Assembly (NCBI GenBank): GCA_937922815.1
Contig: CALAJP010000216.1
Coordinates: 1-51,819 of the forward strand
Direction: 5' to 3'
Source of the DNA: an uncultured Saprospiraceae bacterium
GTDB lineage: Bacteria > Bacteroidota > Bacteroidia > Chitinophagales > Saprospiraceae
Length of the DNA stretch: 51,819 bases
Part shown: in pieces, positions 8,280 to 16,291 of the stretch
Layout of the letters: the number at the start of each line of letters is the position of its first letter
Numbering within the stretch: position 1 is the first letter of the stretch
Notes under the pieces: model-generated
Seen by the model: the letters and a program-made list of their open reading frames with translations, nothing else
Told to the model about the DNA's origin: nothing
The model's database searches: none
Translations under genes and position numbers: made by a program

Positions 8280-9332
8280 ATGAAAAAGTTAGTCTTAGAA
8301 GATTATGAAGTTGTTTTAGGAGATGTAGAAAACTCTTTACCTCCGTTGGTTAAAAAATTAAACCCCTCTGCAATCATCATTATTGTTGATGAAAATACCA
8401 AAAAGCACTGCTTGCCTCGTGTTTTTGCATTATTGCCGCATGCTCACATAATTACTATAAAGTCAGGCGAAGTAAACAAAAATCTAGTTACTTGCCAACA
8501 TATTTGGACGTCATTAATAGAAGGTAATTTTGATAGAAATGTTTTAGTGATAGACTTGGGCGGTGGCGTTATTGGAGATATGGGCGGTTTTTGTGCCAGT
8601 ACTTATAAACGAGGAGTTAACTTTATTCAAATTCCGACGACACTACTTTCTCAAGTGGATGCTTCTGTTGGAGGAAAACTTGGGATTGATTTTAAAACAT
8701 TGAAAAACATAATTGGTGTTTTTCAAAACCCCAAAGCGGTTTTAGTTGACCCTAGATTTTTGGATACTCTTTCAGAAAGAGAAAAAAGAAGTGGTTTTGC
8801 AGAGATATTGAAACATGCACTTATTTATGATAAAAAGCATTGGGAAAAAGTATCTCAAGTTACGAATGTAAATGATTTAGAAAATATTGATGAAATTATT
8901 TTACATTCAATTGCTATTAAAAAAGAGGTAGTTGAGCAAGATTTTAAAGAAGGTGGACTAAGAAAAATATTGAATTTTGGACACACGATTGGTCATGCTA
9001 TCGAAAGTTATGCATTGGGAACAGAAAACCATTTGTTGCATGGAGAAGCCATAGCTATCGGAATGATTACGGAAGCTTATCTTTCGTTTAAGTTGGGAAA
9101 TTTGAATGAAAAAGAATTAGAAGAAATAAAAACGGTATTACTTAAAATATATGGAAAAGTCGATTTATCTTTTCTAAACGAAAAAGTAGTTTTAGCATCG
9201 ATGCTCAATGATAAAAAGAATATTGGCACAACGATTAGTTTCTCTTTATTGGCAAAAATAGGTGAAGCTACTTTTGATGATGAAGTTCCTTCGGAATGGA
9301 TTCAAGAAAGTTTAAAATATTATAATAAATAA
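8280..9332 (+). CDS. aroB: 3-dehydroquinate synthase
   Basis: This NAD- and metal-dependent enzyme converts DAHP to 3-dehydroquinate, step two of the shikimate pathway. The 350-residue protein shows the glycine-rich NAD motif DLGGGVIGDMGGF, the substrate segment PTTLLSQVDASVGGKLGID, the Lys/Glu stretch SGFAEILKHA and the metal-binding NFGHTIGHAIE and HGEAIAIGM. It follows the ABM gene after 8 bases, and the PBP1A gene starts 92 bases after its stop. Confidence 0.97.
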   Translation: MKKLVLEDYEVVLGDVENSLPPLVKKLNPSAIIIIVDENTKKHCLPRVFALLPHAHIITIKSGEVNKNLVTCQHIWTSLIEGNFDRNVLVIDLGGGVIGDMGGFCASTYKRGVNFIQIPTTLLSQVDASVGGKLGIDFKTLKNIIGVFQNPKAVLVDPRFLDTLSEREKRSGFAEILKHALIYDKKHWEKVSQVTNVNDLENIDEIILHSIAIKKEVVEQDFKEGGLRKILNFGHTIGHAIESYALGTENHLLHGEAIAIGMITEAYLSFKLGNLNEKELEEIKTVLLKIYGKVDLSFLNEKVVLASMLNDKKNIGTTISFSLLAKIGEATFDDEVPSEWIQESLKYYNK

Positions 9333-9424
9333 ATATGTTTTTCAGATAACAAAACCTTATTTTATCGTTGATAGAATAAATGATAAATATTGGTGTTGTT
9401 GAGAGTTCAGTAAAATGATTCATT

Positions 9425-11998
9425 ATGAATGAAAATCAAAATATAGACGAAAATAGTAAAGAAGAAAAATACAAAAAACGAATTCTCATTATGTGGGGAA
9501 TCTTTATAACAGGAGTATTATCTGTTATTACGCTATTTGTTATTTTATCTTTTACGGATTTACCTACGTTTGAAGAGTTGGAAGACCCTAGGTCTGATGA
9601 GGCAACACAGGTTTTTGCCGATGATGGATCTATTTTAGGACGTTTTTATGTCGAAAATAGAGTTGCCGTTAGTTATGCTGATTTATCGCCTTATTTAGTT
9701 GACGCATTGGTTAGTACCGAAGATGAAAGATATATAGATCATAGCGGGATTGACTTCAAAGCTTTTGGTCGGGCGATGGTTAAAACGGCAATGCTTGGAG
9801 ATAAAAGTGCTGGAGGTGCTAGTACCATTACACAGCAGTTAGCTAAGTTATTGTTTACCGTAAAAAGCAGTGATAATATCGTAAAACGAATTTTTCAAAA
9901 ACTCAAAGAATGGATTATTGCGGTTCGTTTAGAAAGACAGTACACTAAAGAAGAAATAATGACGATGTACCTTAATAAATTCAATTTTATTAATGGAGCA
10001 TACGGAATTAAAGCTGCTTCCGAAATCTATTTTGGCAAGCCTCCTAGTGATTTGAACCTTCAAGAATCGGCTACTTTGGTCGGGATGTTGAAAAATCCAT
10101 CATTGTATAATCCTGTCCGTTTCGGAGAAAGAACCAAGAAAAGAAGAGAAGTGGTAATGTTCCAAATGAAGAAGAATAATGTCATCAGTCAAGTAGAATA
10201 TGATTCGCTTAGAGTGCTACCTTTGGAAATGAATAGCTTCAAACGTGTTTCTCATGATGAAGGATTGGCGACTTATTTTAGAATCGAATTGGCAAAAGAT
10301 GTTAAAAAAATTCTGAAAAGAAAAGAAAAGAGACGTTCTGACGGAAGCTCTTATGACATTTATAGAGATGGATTGAAAATTTATACTTCAATAGACCCTT
10401 CTATTCAAAAAATTGCAGAAGAGTCGGTAAAAGAACATTTACGGGATTTGCAAGGAAAATTTAACAAGCACTGGGAAGGAAAAGACCCATGGGAATATGA
10501 AGATTGGGAAATGACCGACAGTTACAAATCTATTCGAAAAAGTAGTTTACAACGATTAGTCAACCAATCAGAACGTGCCCAGAAAATTAGATTATCTATG
10601 ACGCAAGGCGTTCGAGATACTTTGAGCAACCTAGTAGATTTTAAAATCCGTGATGCTGATATCAACAGAATTCTTAAACACGAAGAAACTGGAAATTACT
10701 TTGCTGAGCTAAGGAAAAAAGATTACATCGGCGAAAAGTTAGAAAAAATTTATCGAAACATTCTTAAAAAAAGCGAGTGGAAAAAGCTAAAAAATCAATG
10801 GAAAAAAGCTGAAAAAGAAATTGAAAAACAATTTGACACAGAAGTCCCTATGACCGTTTATGCTTATAACGAAGCAGGGGTTGTAGATACTACGATGACG
10901 CCTCTAGATTCATTGAAATATATTAGAAACTTTTTACAAGCGGGTGTTTTGGCTGTTGACCCTATAACGGGTTATGTAAGAGCGTGGGTAGGAGGTGCAG
11001 ATCACAAACAATTCAAATACGATCATGTCAGAATTAATCGTCAAGTAGGTTCTACTTTCAAACCCTTAGTTTATGCAACGGCTATTGCACAGCAGGGAAT
11101 GTCTCCATGTATGCAAGTGACTGATAACCCGTACACTATTCATGTAGGTGAAAGCAATTTTGATTTGATTAAAGATTGGACTCCTTTGAACTCTAGTGGC
11201 AAATATAGTCGTGAACCGTATTCTTTGTTTAGAGCATTGCAAGAATCAAAAAATTCGATTTCTGTATATATCATGAAGCAGTTAGGTGATGTAAAACCCG
11301 TTGTTGATTTGGCAGTTAATATGGGGATTTCGGAGAAAAAAATACCCAAAATGCCTTCTATTTGCTTAGGAACTGCTGATTTATCGGTGATGGAAATGAC
11401 GGGGGCGTATGCCACTTTTGCGAATAATGGAACTTATAACAAGCCTATTTTTATAAAAAGAATTGAAGATAAAAACGGACGTTTGATATATTCGGAAGAC
11501 GAAAATAGAGTGAAAAGAGATGCGTTGTCTCCTCAAGCAAATTATGTAATGGTTGAAATGTTGAAAAAAACGACCCATAATGGAAAACCTGGATTTAGAA
11601 AAGTAAAGTCTGAGTTTGGAGGAAAAACAGGAACTACCAATAATCATGTAGATGGCTGGTTTATGGGAATTACGCCTAATTTAGTTGTCGGAACATGGGT
11701 TGGTGGTGAAGATAATTGGGTCAGATTTAGAACTTTGAAACTGGGTCAGGGAGGACGAATGGCAAGACCTATTTTTTCAAAAATACTCAATGGAATTGAG
11801 CAAGATTCTACTATCAATTTTGATACAAATAATAAATTTGCCATTCCAACAGGAGATATAGGAATTGAAGTGGATTGTGATTTGTATCAGCAGAACTTTA
11901 GCAGTGAAAGTGATTCAGATGATGATTTAGACGATATCCTATTTGGTCCCGATGCAGATAGTACCGAAACTGAAGAAGACCCAGATGATTTTTTTTAG
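9425..11998 (+). CDS. mrcA: Bifunctional penicillin-binding protein 1A (transglycosylase/transpeptidase)
   Basis: This class A PBP polymerises and cross-links peptidoglycan at the outer face of the inner membrane. Of its 857 residues, 20-42 form the single membrane anchor. The GT51 domain carries the catalytic Glu99 in EDERYIDHSG and the GGASTITQQLAK motif. The transpeptidase domain carries Ser543 and Lys546 (STFK), Ser608-x-Asn610 (SKN) and KTG at 734-736. Between the two domains lies a long, charged, probably helical insert (about residues 330-480), usual in Bacteroidota PBP1A. The C-terminus is a very acidic Ser/Asp/Glu tail. All catalytic residues are intact. Confidence 0.96.
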   Translation: MNENQNIDENSKEEKYKKRILIMWGIFITGVLSVITLFVILSFTDLPTFEELEDPRSDEATQVFADDGSILGRFYVENRVAVSYADLSPYLVDALVSTEDERYIDHSGIDFKAFGRAMVKTAMLGDKSAGGASTITQQLAKLLFTVKSSDNIVKRIFQKLKEWIIAVRLERQYTKEEIMTMYLNKFNFINGAYGIKAASEIYFGKPPSDLNLQESATLVGMLKNPSLYNPVRFGERTKKRREVVMFQMKKNNVISQVEYDSLRVLPLEMNSFKRVSHDEGLATYFRIELAKDVKKILKRKEKRRSDGSSYDIYRDGLKIYTSIDPSIQKIAEESVKEHLRDLQGKFNKHWEGKDPWEYEDWEMTDSYKSIRKSSLQRLVNQSERAQKIRLSMTQGVRDTLSNLVDFKIRDADINRILKHEETGNYFAELRKKDYIGEKLEKIYRNILKKSEWKKLKNQWKKAEKEIEKQFDTEVPMTVYAYNEAGVVDTTMTPLDSLKYIRNFLQAGVLAVDPITGYVRAWVGGADHKQFKYDHVRINRQVGSTFKPLVYATAIAQQGMSPCMQVTDNPYTIHVGESNFDLIKDWTPLNSSGKYSREPYSLFRALQESKNSISVYIMKQLGDVKPVVDLAVNMGISEKKIPKMPSICLGTADLSVMEMTGAYATFANNGTYNKPIFIKRIEDKNGRLIYSEDENRVKRDALSPQANYVMVEMLKKTTHNGKPGFRKVKSEFGGKTGTTNNHVDGWFMGITPNLVVGTWVGGEDNWVRFRTLKLGQGGRMARPIFSKILNGIEQDSTINFDTNNKFAIPTGDIGIEVDCDLYQQNFSSESDSDDDLDDILFGPDADSTETEEDPDDFF

Positions 11999-12035
11999 GA
12001 ATATTTTATTAGAAACTAAAGTAAGTAATTAGAGA

Positions 12036-12593
12036 GTGGACTTTTCGATAACAAATATGTTTTCGCAGTATCTCGAGAACGAGTTGCCCGAATATGATAG
12101 TTTAGATGAGTATTTAGATGCTATTTTACCTCTGGTTGGTCAGTTTAGTGAAGACTTATCTGAAAACGAGTTTTATTTAAACAAGAGATGGCTAGAATTT
12201 CGTGACCATCCCAATTTTCATGAATCTGTTTTGCACCTTTTTCAAGACAAAGGAGAATACTTAATTTCGACAGATGGAAACGTTGCCAAAGCAAGATGGA
12301 AAATTCTTGAAGAATCTAACTTGATGATGCTAGAGAAAGGGGCGGGAGAATTTTACGAACTTGCTTTTCTAAATGACGAATTTTTTATTCTATCGAAACA
12401 TGGAGACCAATCTCGTAAAAAACAACGCCAATACTTAGTGTTGGGTTATGAAGCTTCTATGGGAGGTTTGTCTTGGAAAGAATATGCCGAAAAACTATTT
12501 TACCAGCATCAGACGAATAAACAAATGGTGCTATTAACCGTTATAGGACTAATCTTTTTATCGGCAGTATTGTTTTTTTATTTATCAAAATAG
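12036..12593 (+). CDS. Uncharacterised tail-anchored protein
   Basis: I do not recognise the 185-residue product. It is acidic and probably helical in its first 60 residues, then has a mixed alpha/beta part (about 65-140), and ends with one hydrophobic segment (about 163-183) followed only by SK, suggesting a cytoplasmic domain held by a C-terminal membrane anchor. The start is GTG at 12036; an in-frame ATG at 12057 (residue 8) is an equal alternative. It lies 37 bases after PBP1A and 6 bases before folB, so all three are likely co-transcribed. Confidence 0.75.
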   Translation: MDFSITNMFSQYLENELPEYDSLDEYLDAILPLVGQFSEDLSENEFYLNKRWLEFRDHPNFHESVLHLFQDKGEYLISTDGNVAKARWKILEESNLMMLEKGAGEFYELAFLNDEFFILSKHGDQSRKKQRQYLVLGYEASMGGLSWKEYAEKLFYQHQTNKQMVLLTVIGLIFLSAVLFFYLSK

Positions 12594-12599
12594 TTTAAA

Positions 12600-13091
12600 A
12601 TGGGAGTAGTAGCGGTCGAAGGAATGGAGTTTTATTCATACCATGGTTTTTATGCAGAAGAGCAGTTGATTGGAACGAATTATATTGTTGATGTTTATGT
12701 AAGACAAGATAATAAGAAGGCTGCTAAAATGGATGATATCAAATGGACTGTTAATTACGAGACCATTTATCGAGTGGTGAAAAGAGAAATGGCAGTGAAT
12801 AGCAAGTTGATAGAACATGTCGCTGACCGAATTCTCCAACGGTTAAAATTTCAGTTTTATGCTATACAAGGTGTTTTGATTAGAATCAAAAAATTGAATC
12901 CACCGATGGGAGGCCCAGTGAAAAATTCTTTTGTAGAATTGGAGGATAATTTTGTCAAAAAATGTACAAATTGTAAGAAACCGCTAATTTGTTATCGCGA
13001 TGATAAATGTTGGTGCAATGAAATGGACATTTTAGACGGAGTTATTTCTCAAAAGTTTGGGAACTGTAGTTGTTCAACTTGTGTCAGTTAG
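12600..13091 (+). CDS. folB: Dihydroneopterin aldolase fused to a C-terminal cysteine-rich CWC domain
   Basis: Residues 1-118 are a complete FolB: YHGFYAEEQLIG with the conserved Glu, TVNYETIY with Tyr53, LIEHVADRI, and IKKLNPPMGG with the catalytic-position Lys97 or Lys98. This enzyme cleaves dihydroneopterin to 6-hydroxymethyl-dihydropterin in folate synthesis. Residues 121-163 add eight cysteines in the pattern C122-x2-C125-x5-C131-x5-CWC(137-139)-x16-C156-x-C158-x2-C161, which fits the small stand-alone cysteine-rich CWC family, probably a metal-binding knuckle of unknown role. No stop or start separates the two parts, so this is one polypeptide. Usual FolB length is about 120 residues. 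Confidence 0.9.
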   Translation: MGVVAVEGMEFYSYHGFYAEEQLIGTNYIVDVYVRQDNKKAAKMDDIKWTVNYETIYRVVKREMAVNSKLIEHVADRILQRLKFQFYAIQGVLIRIKKLNPPMGGPVKNSFVELEDNFVKKCTNCKKPLICYRDDKCWCNEMDILDGVISQKFGNCSCSTCVS

Positions 13092-13140
13092 ATTGTTTTT
13101 TTAAAATTTTATATCTTTTATTTTACATTCTTTCAGAAGA

Positions 13141-13172
13141 TTTCACGAAAAAAAGCAAAAAAACTAACTTTG
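13141..13172 (+). promoter_or_regulatory. Promoter for the DUF4197 gene
   Basis: TAACTTTG (13165-13172), followed by CA, is an exact TAnnTTTG element, with TTTC (one mismatch to TTTG) exactly 20 bases upstream at 13141-13144. The predicted leader is about 185 bases. The 272-base gap 13092-13363 holds nothing else that I can support. Confidence 0.5.
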
Positions 13173-13363
13173 CAACAAAAATACATATTGAAAACTAAAC
13201 TCTAATCGTTCAGTATATCATTAAGCAATAAGTTTAGCTTAAATGTTACTTAATTTTAGTTTTACAGTCTTACTAAAACATGTTATTGACTTTTTACTAC
13301 AAAATTCGATAACCCCCTAGCTTAATAATCAACCAAATTTATAATTAAATAGAAAAAAATCTC

Positions 13364-14122
13364 ATGAATAGATTTTCATTAGCCACTAAATTGTGTAATT
13401 CTAAGTTTTTCGCATTTTTTTTAATAACAAACTTGTGTTTATTCTCTAGTTGTGATACTAAACAGCTGGAGAGTGCCTTAGGAACAGTTATGGGAGATAC
13501 TTCGGGAGGAGTTTTGTCTCAGGCTCAAATTGGTTCTGGTTTGAAAGAAGCTTTGAACTTAGGCGTTACTAACGGAGTAGATATTTTGTCAAAAAAAGGA
13601 GGCTATCTGAATAGTATTTATAAAGTTGCGCTACCAGAGGAAGCTCAAAAATTAACAAATACCTTACAAAAAGTACCTGGATTTAGCAATTTGGAAAGCA
13701 AGCTAATTGAAAAAATAAATGCTGCTTGTGAAGATGCTGCTACAAAAGCGAAGCCAATCTTCGTAAATGCAATACGTTCGATGAGTATTAATGATGCTAT
13801 GAATATACTGATGGGTGATAAAAATGCAGCTACTCAATATCTTAATTCTACCACCAATAAACAATTATATAATGAATTTGAACCTGTGGTTGTTAATTCA
13901 TTAAATAAGTTCGGTGCATTAGATTTATGGACTGATGCTGTAACCGCATACAATAAAATTCCGTTAGTAAAGAAAATGAACCCAAGTTTACAGGGGCATA
14001 TCACTGATAAAGCTTTGGGCGGATTATTTTCAATGGTAGAAAAGAAAGAAGCTGATATTCGTAATAATGTATCTTCTAGACCTACCGATTTATTGAAAAA
14101 AGTTTTTGCCAAACAAGACTAA
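13364..14122 (+). CDS. DUF4197 lipoprotein
   Basis: The 252-residue protein has a lipoprotein signal peptide with lipobox FSSC (Cys30 as the lipidated residue). The mature part has the DUF4197 pattern: IGSGLKEALNLGVTNGVDILSKKGGYL, VALPEEAQKL, and a repeated helical region with DAMNILMGDKNAATQYL. The function of this envelope family is unknown. Its own promoter-like sequence lies upstream; the next gene starts 47 bases after its stop. Confidence 0.85.
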   Translation: MNRFSLATKLCNSKFFAFFLITNLCLFSSCDTKQLESALGTVMGDTSGGVLSQAQIGSGLKEALNLGVTNGVDILSKKGGYLNSIYKVALPEEAQKLTNTLQKVPGFSNLESKLIEKINAACEDAATKAKPIFVNAIRSMSINDAMNILMGDKNAATQYLNSTTNKQLYNEFEPVVVNSLNKFGALDLWTDAVTAYNKIPLVKKMNPSLQGHITDKALGGLFSMVEKKEADIRNNVSSRPTDLLKKVFAKQD

Positions 14123-14169
14123 AACACTTACCGAAGTTAGCCATTTTTAAGAATTGAAAAATTTCGCAT

Positions 14170-14565
14170 TTGAGAATAATTATAGTAGAAGATAATCCAG
14201 GCGATGTACATTTGATAAAATATGCATTGAAAAATTACGGGTATAACGGAGAGGTCGTCTTCTTAGAAGATGGCTCTGAATTGGTTTCGCTACTCGAAGG
14301 GGAGGAACATTTAATTCAACTTATTATTATGGACATTAATATGCCTATAATGGGAGGAATTGAGACCTTAAAAGTTGTTTCGACTAGACCGAATTTGAGT
14401 GAAGCGATGCAGGGTGTACCCGTGATTATGTTTTCATCATCATCTTTATCAACAGATATTTTAGAAAGCTACTCTTTAGGTGCCAATGCCTATGTCAAAA
14501 AACCATTGAGCTTAGATGAGTATGTGTCCTCTATTTCTAAGATATTAAAATTTTGGGTAGATTAA
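14170..14565 (+). CDS. Single-domain response regulator (CheY/Rcp1-like receiver)
   Basis: The 131-residue protein is a lone receiver domain: acidic pair E7-D8, phospho-acceptor Asp55 in MDINMPIMGG, the Ser cluster after VIMF near residue 90, and Lys110 in YVKKP. No output domain is present, so it must act through protein contacts, as in Rcp1-type relay proteins. The start is TTG at 14170; an in-frame TGA sits at 14155-14157 and there is no ATG between. No kinase is adjacent; the histidine kinase at 18324-20255 is the nearest candidate partner, but this is only proximity. Confidence 0.88.
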   Translation: MRIIIVEDNPGDVHLIKYALKNYGYNGEVVFLEDGSELVSLLEGEEHLIQLIIMDINMPIMGGIETLKVVSTRPNLSEAMQGVPVIMFSSSSLSTDILESYSLGANAYVKKPLSLDEYVSSISKILKFWVD

Positions 14566-14651
14566 GTTTATAATACTATTGATTTTTTATAACATAATTT
14601 ATTCGAGATTCGTATATGTTATTACTAATTAATCTTTATTAATCAGATTAC

Positions 14652-14683
14652 TTTGAAAAAAGAAGATATATTTTCTACATTTG
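14652..14683 (+). promoter_or_regulatory. Promoter for the MltD-like gene
   Basis: TTTG (14652-14655), a 20-base spacer, then TACATTTG (14676-14683): an exact match to the Bacteroidota sigma-A promoter pattern, about 86 bases ahead of the ATG at 14770. Confidence 0.6.
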
Positions 14684-14769
14684 AAAAAAATCCAAATCTT
14701 CCCATTAATTCTCTTTTAATCAAAAAAGAGTTTATTTTTTCAACGTAACCATTTCAACTGTGCGAGTCT

Positions 14770-16167
14770 ATGAGTATAAAAAATATATTTACCGCTATAT
14801 TTTTACTTCTATTTATTAATACCCATGCTGAGGAATTACCCGAGGATGAAATTCTAAAAGAAAGAGTTTCTAAATTAGAAAGTTGTGTAAAACCTAAATT
14901 TAATAGCGTTCTCAAGGGGTATATTCGTACTTACACGGTTAATAAACGCAGCAAATCTGAACTGATTTTAGGAAGAGTTTTATTATACTTTCCTTTGTTT
15001 GAGAAAGCATTGGCAGACAGAAATTTACCTACTGAGCTTAAATACCTATCTATTACAGAATCCGCATTGAACCCTTTGGCAACTTCAAGGTCTAATGCTG
15101 CGGGTTTATGGCAGTTTATGGCACCAACAGCTAAAGAATACGGATTGCAAATTGATTATTGGGTAGATGAAAGAAGAGACCCTATTCGTGCTACGGATGC
15201 CGCACTGACTTATTTAGAGAAACTTCATAGTATGTATGGAGATTGGGCATTGGCATTGGCGGCTTATAACGGAGGTCCAGGTAGAGTGAACCGTGCTATT
15301 AAAAGAAGTAGAACTAAGAATTTTTGGAAATTAAGAAGGTTTTTACCTAAAGAAACCCAAAATTATGTCACAGCATACCTTGGTGCATGTTATTTAATGC
15401 AATATCATAAAGAACACCAATTAAAACCAGTATTGCCTGAATTGGACTTGCAAATTATTGGTTCTGCAAAGGTTTATAAACGATTAGACCTACAAGAGCT
15501 ATCGAAAGTTACACAAGTGCCATTATGGAAACTACAGTATCTTAATCCATCATATCAACAAAACATTATTCCTCAACGAACGGACGGCAATTATATTACG
15601 GTGCCCAAAAGAGTATTGAACCTTTTAATGGACTATGTAAATAACCCCCAAGGTATTATTCCACAAGATGTTTCTATCCAAGATTTGCCCGAACCTAAAG
15701 GGGGAAGCGATATGAATAATTTTGAATTAAAAAAACATATTGTTTCTGACCGTGAAACGATACGAAGCATCTCTACAAAATACAAAATATCTCACCATCA
15801 TTTAATGGCGTGGAATGATTTAATTAGAAACCAGTATTTAGAGTCAGGCAAGGAGTTGAAAATATTTCACCCTAAAGATTTAAGTGTAGAAACTTCTGTT
15901 TTATCGACTATGAAAAAAGAACCTTTGGCTTTACTTCCTTCTCCAACGTTGAATAAGCTTAAGTATAACAGTTCGCATCTCAATTTGCGAAAATCTAGTA
16001 CACCAATTATCCATATTGTTAAAAAGAAGCAAACCATTCAGGATATTGCCAAGGAGTACAATATAGGCAGTGTAAATACGATATTGAGATATAATAATAT
16101 TAATAAAAAAAATAGTAAACGGCTCAAAGCAGGTTCTTCGATATATATACCTTCAATTTCAAAGTAA
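14770..16167 (+). CDS. mltD: Membrane-bound lytic murein transglycosylase D-like protein with two LysM domains
   Basis: This periplasmic enzyme cleaves glycan strands of peptidoglycan with 1,6-anhydro ring formation. Of 465 residues, about 1-20 are a signal peptide. The GH23 lysozyme-like domain (about 75-215) has catalytic Glu97 in SITESALNP, then AAGLWQFM and ALAAYNGGPGRV, all expected. Two LysM modules for glycan binding lie at about 319-366 and 414-462. No lipobox was seen. It has its own promoter-like sequence (14652-14683). Confidence 0.92.
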   Translation: MSIKNIFTAIFLLLFINTHAEELPEDEILKERVSKLESCVKPKFNSVLKGYIRTYTVNKRSKSELILGRVLLYFPLFEKALADRNLPTELKYLSITESALNPLATSRSNAAGLWQFMAPTAKEYGLQIDYWVDERRDPIRATDAALTYLEKLHSMYGDWALALAAYNGGPGRVNRAIKRSRTKNFWKLRRFLPKETQNYVTAYLGACYLMQYHKEHQLKPVLPELDLQIIGSAKVYKRLDLQELSKVTQVPLWKLQYLNPSYQQNIIPQRTDGNYITVPKRVLNLLMDYVNNPQGIIPQDVSIQDLPEPKGGSDMNNFELKKHIVSDRETIRSISTKYKISHHHLMAWNDLIRNQYLESGKELKIFHPKDLSVETSVLSTMKKEPLALLPSPTLNKLKYNSSHLNLRKSSTPIIHIVKKKQTIQDIAKEYNIGSVNTILRYNNINKKNSKRLKAGSSIYIPSISK

Positions 16168-16291
16168 TTTGGGGTTAAATTTATAGCTAAACGATTTCTT
16201 TTGAATGAATAATGAAGATGATACTTATTTTATTTAAAAAACACGTATTTTTATAATTCGTAATGTATAAATAAAATATTAACCATTATTT

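Noticed and set aside
14170-14565. Paired two-component system with the kinase at 18324-20255
   Set aside because: The genes are almost 4 kb apart, on opposite strands and separated by unrelated genes; partnership cannot be supported by sequence.
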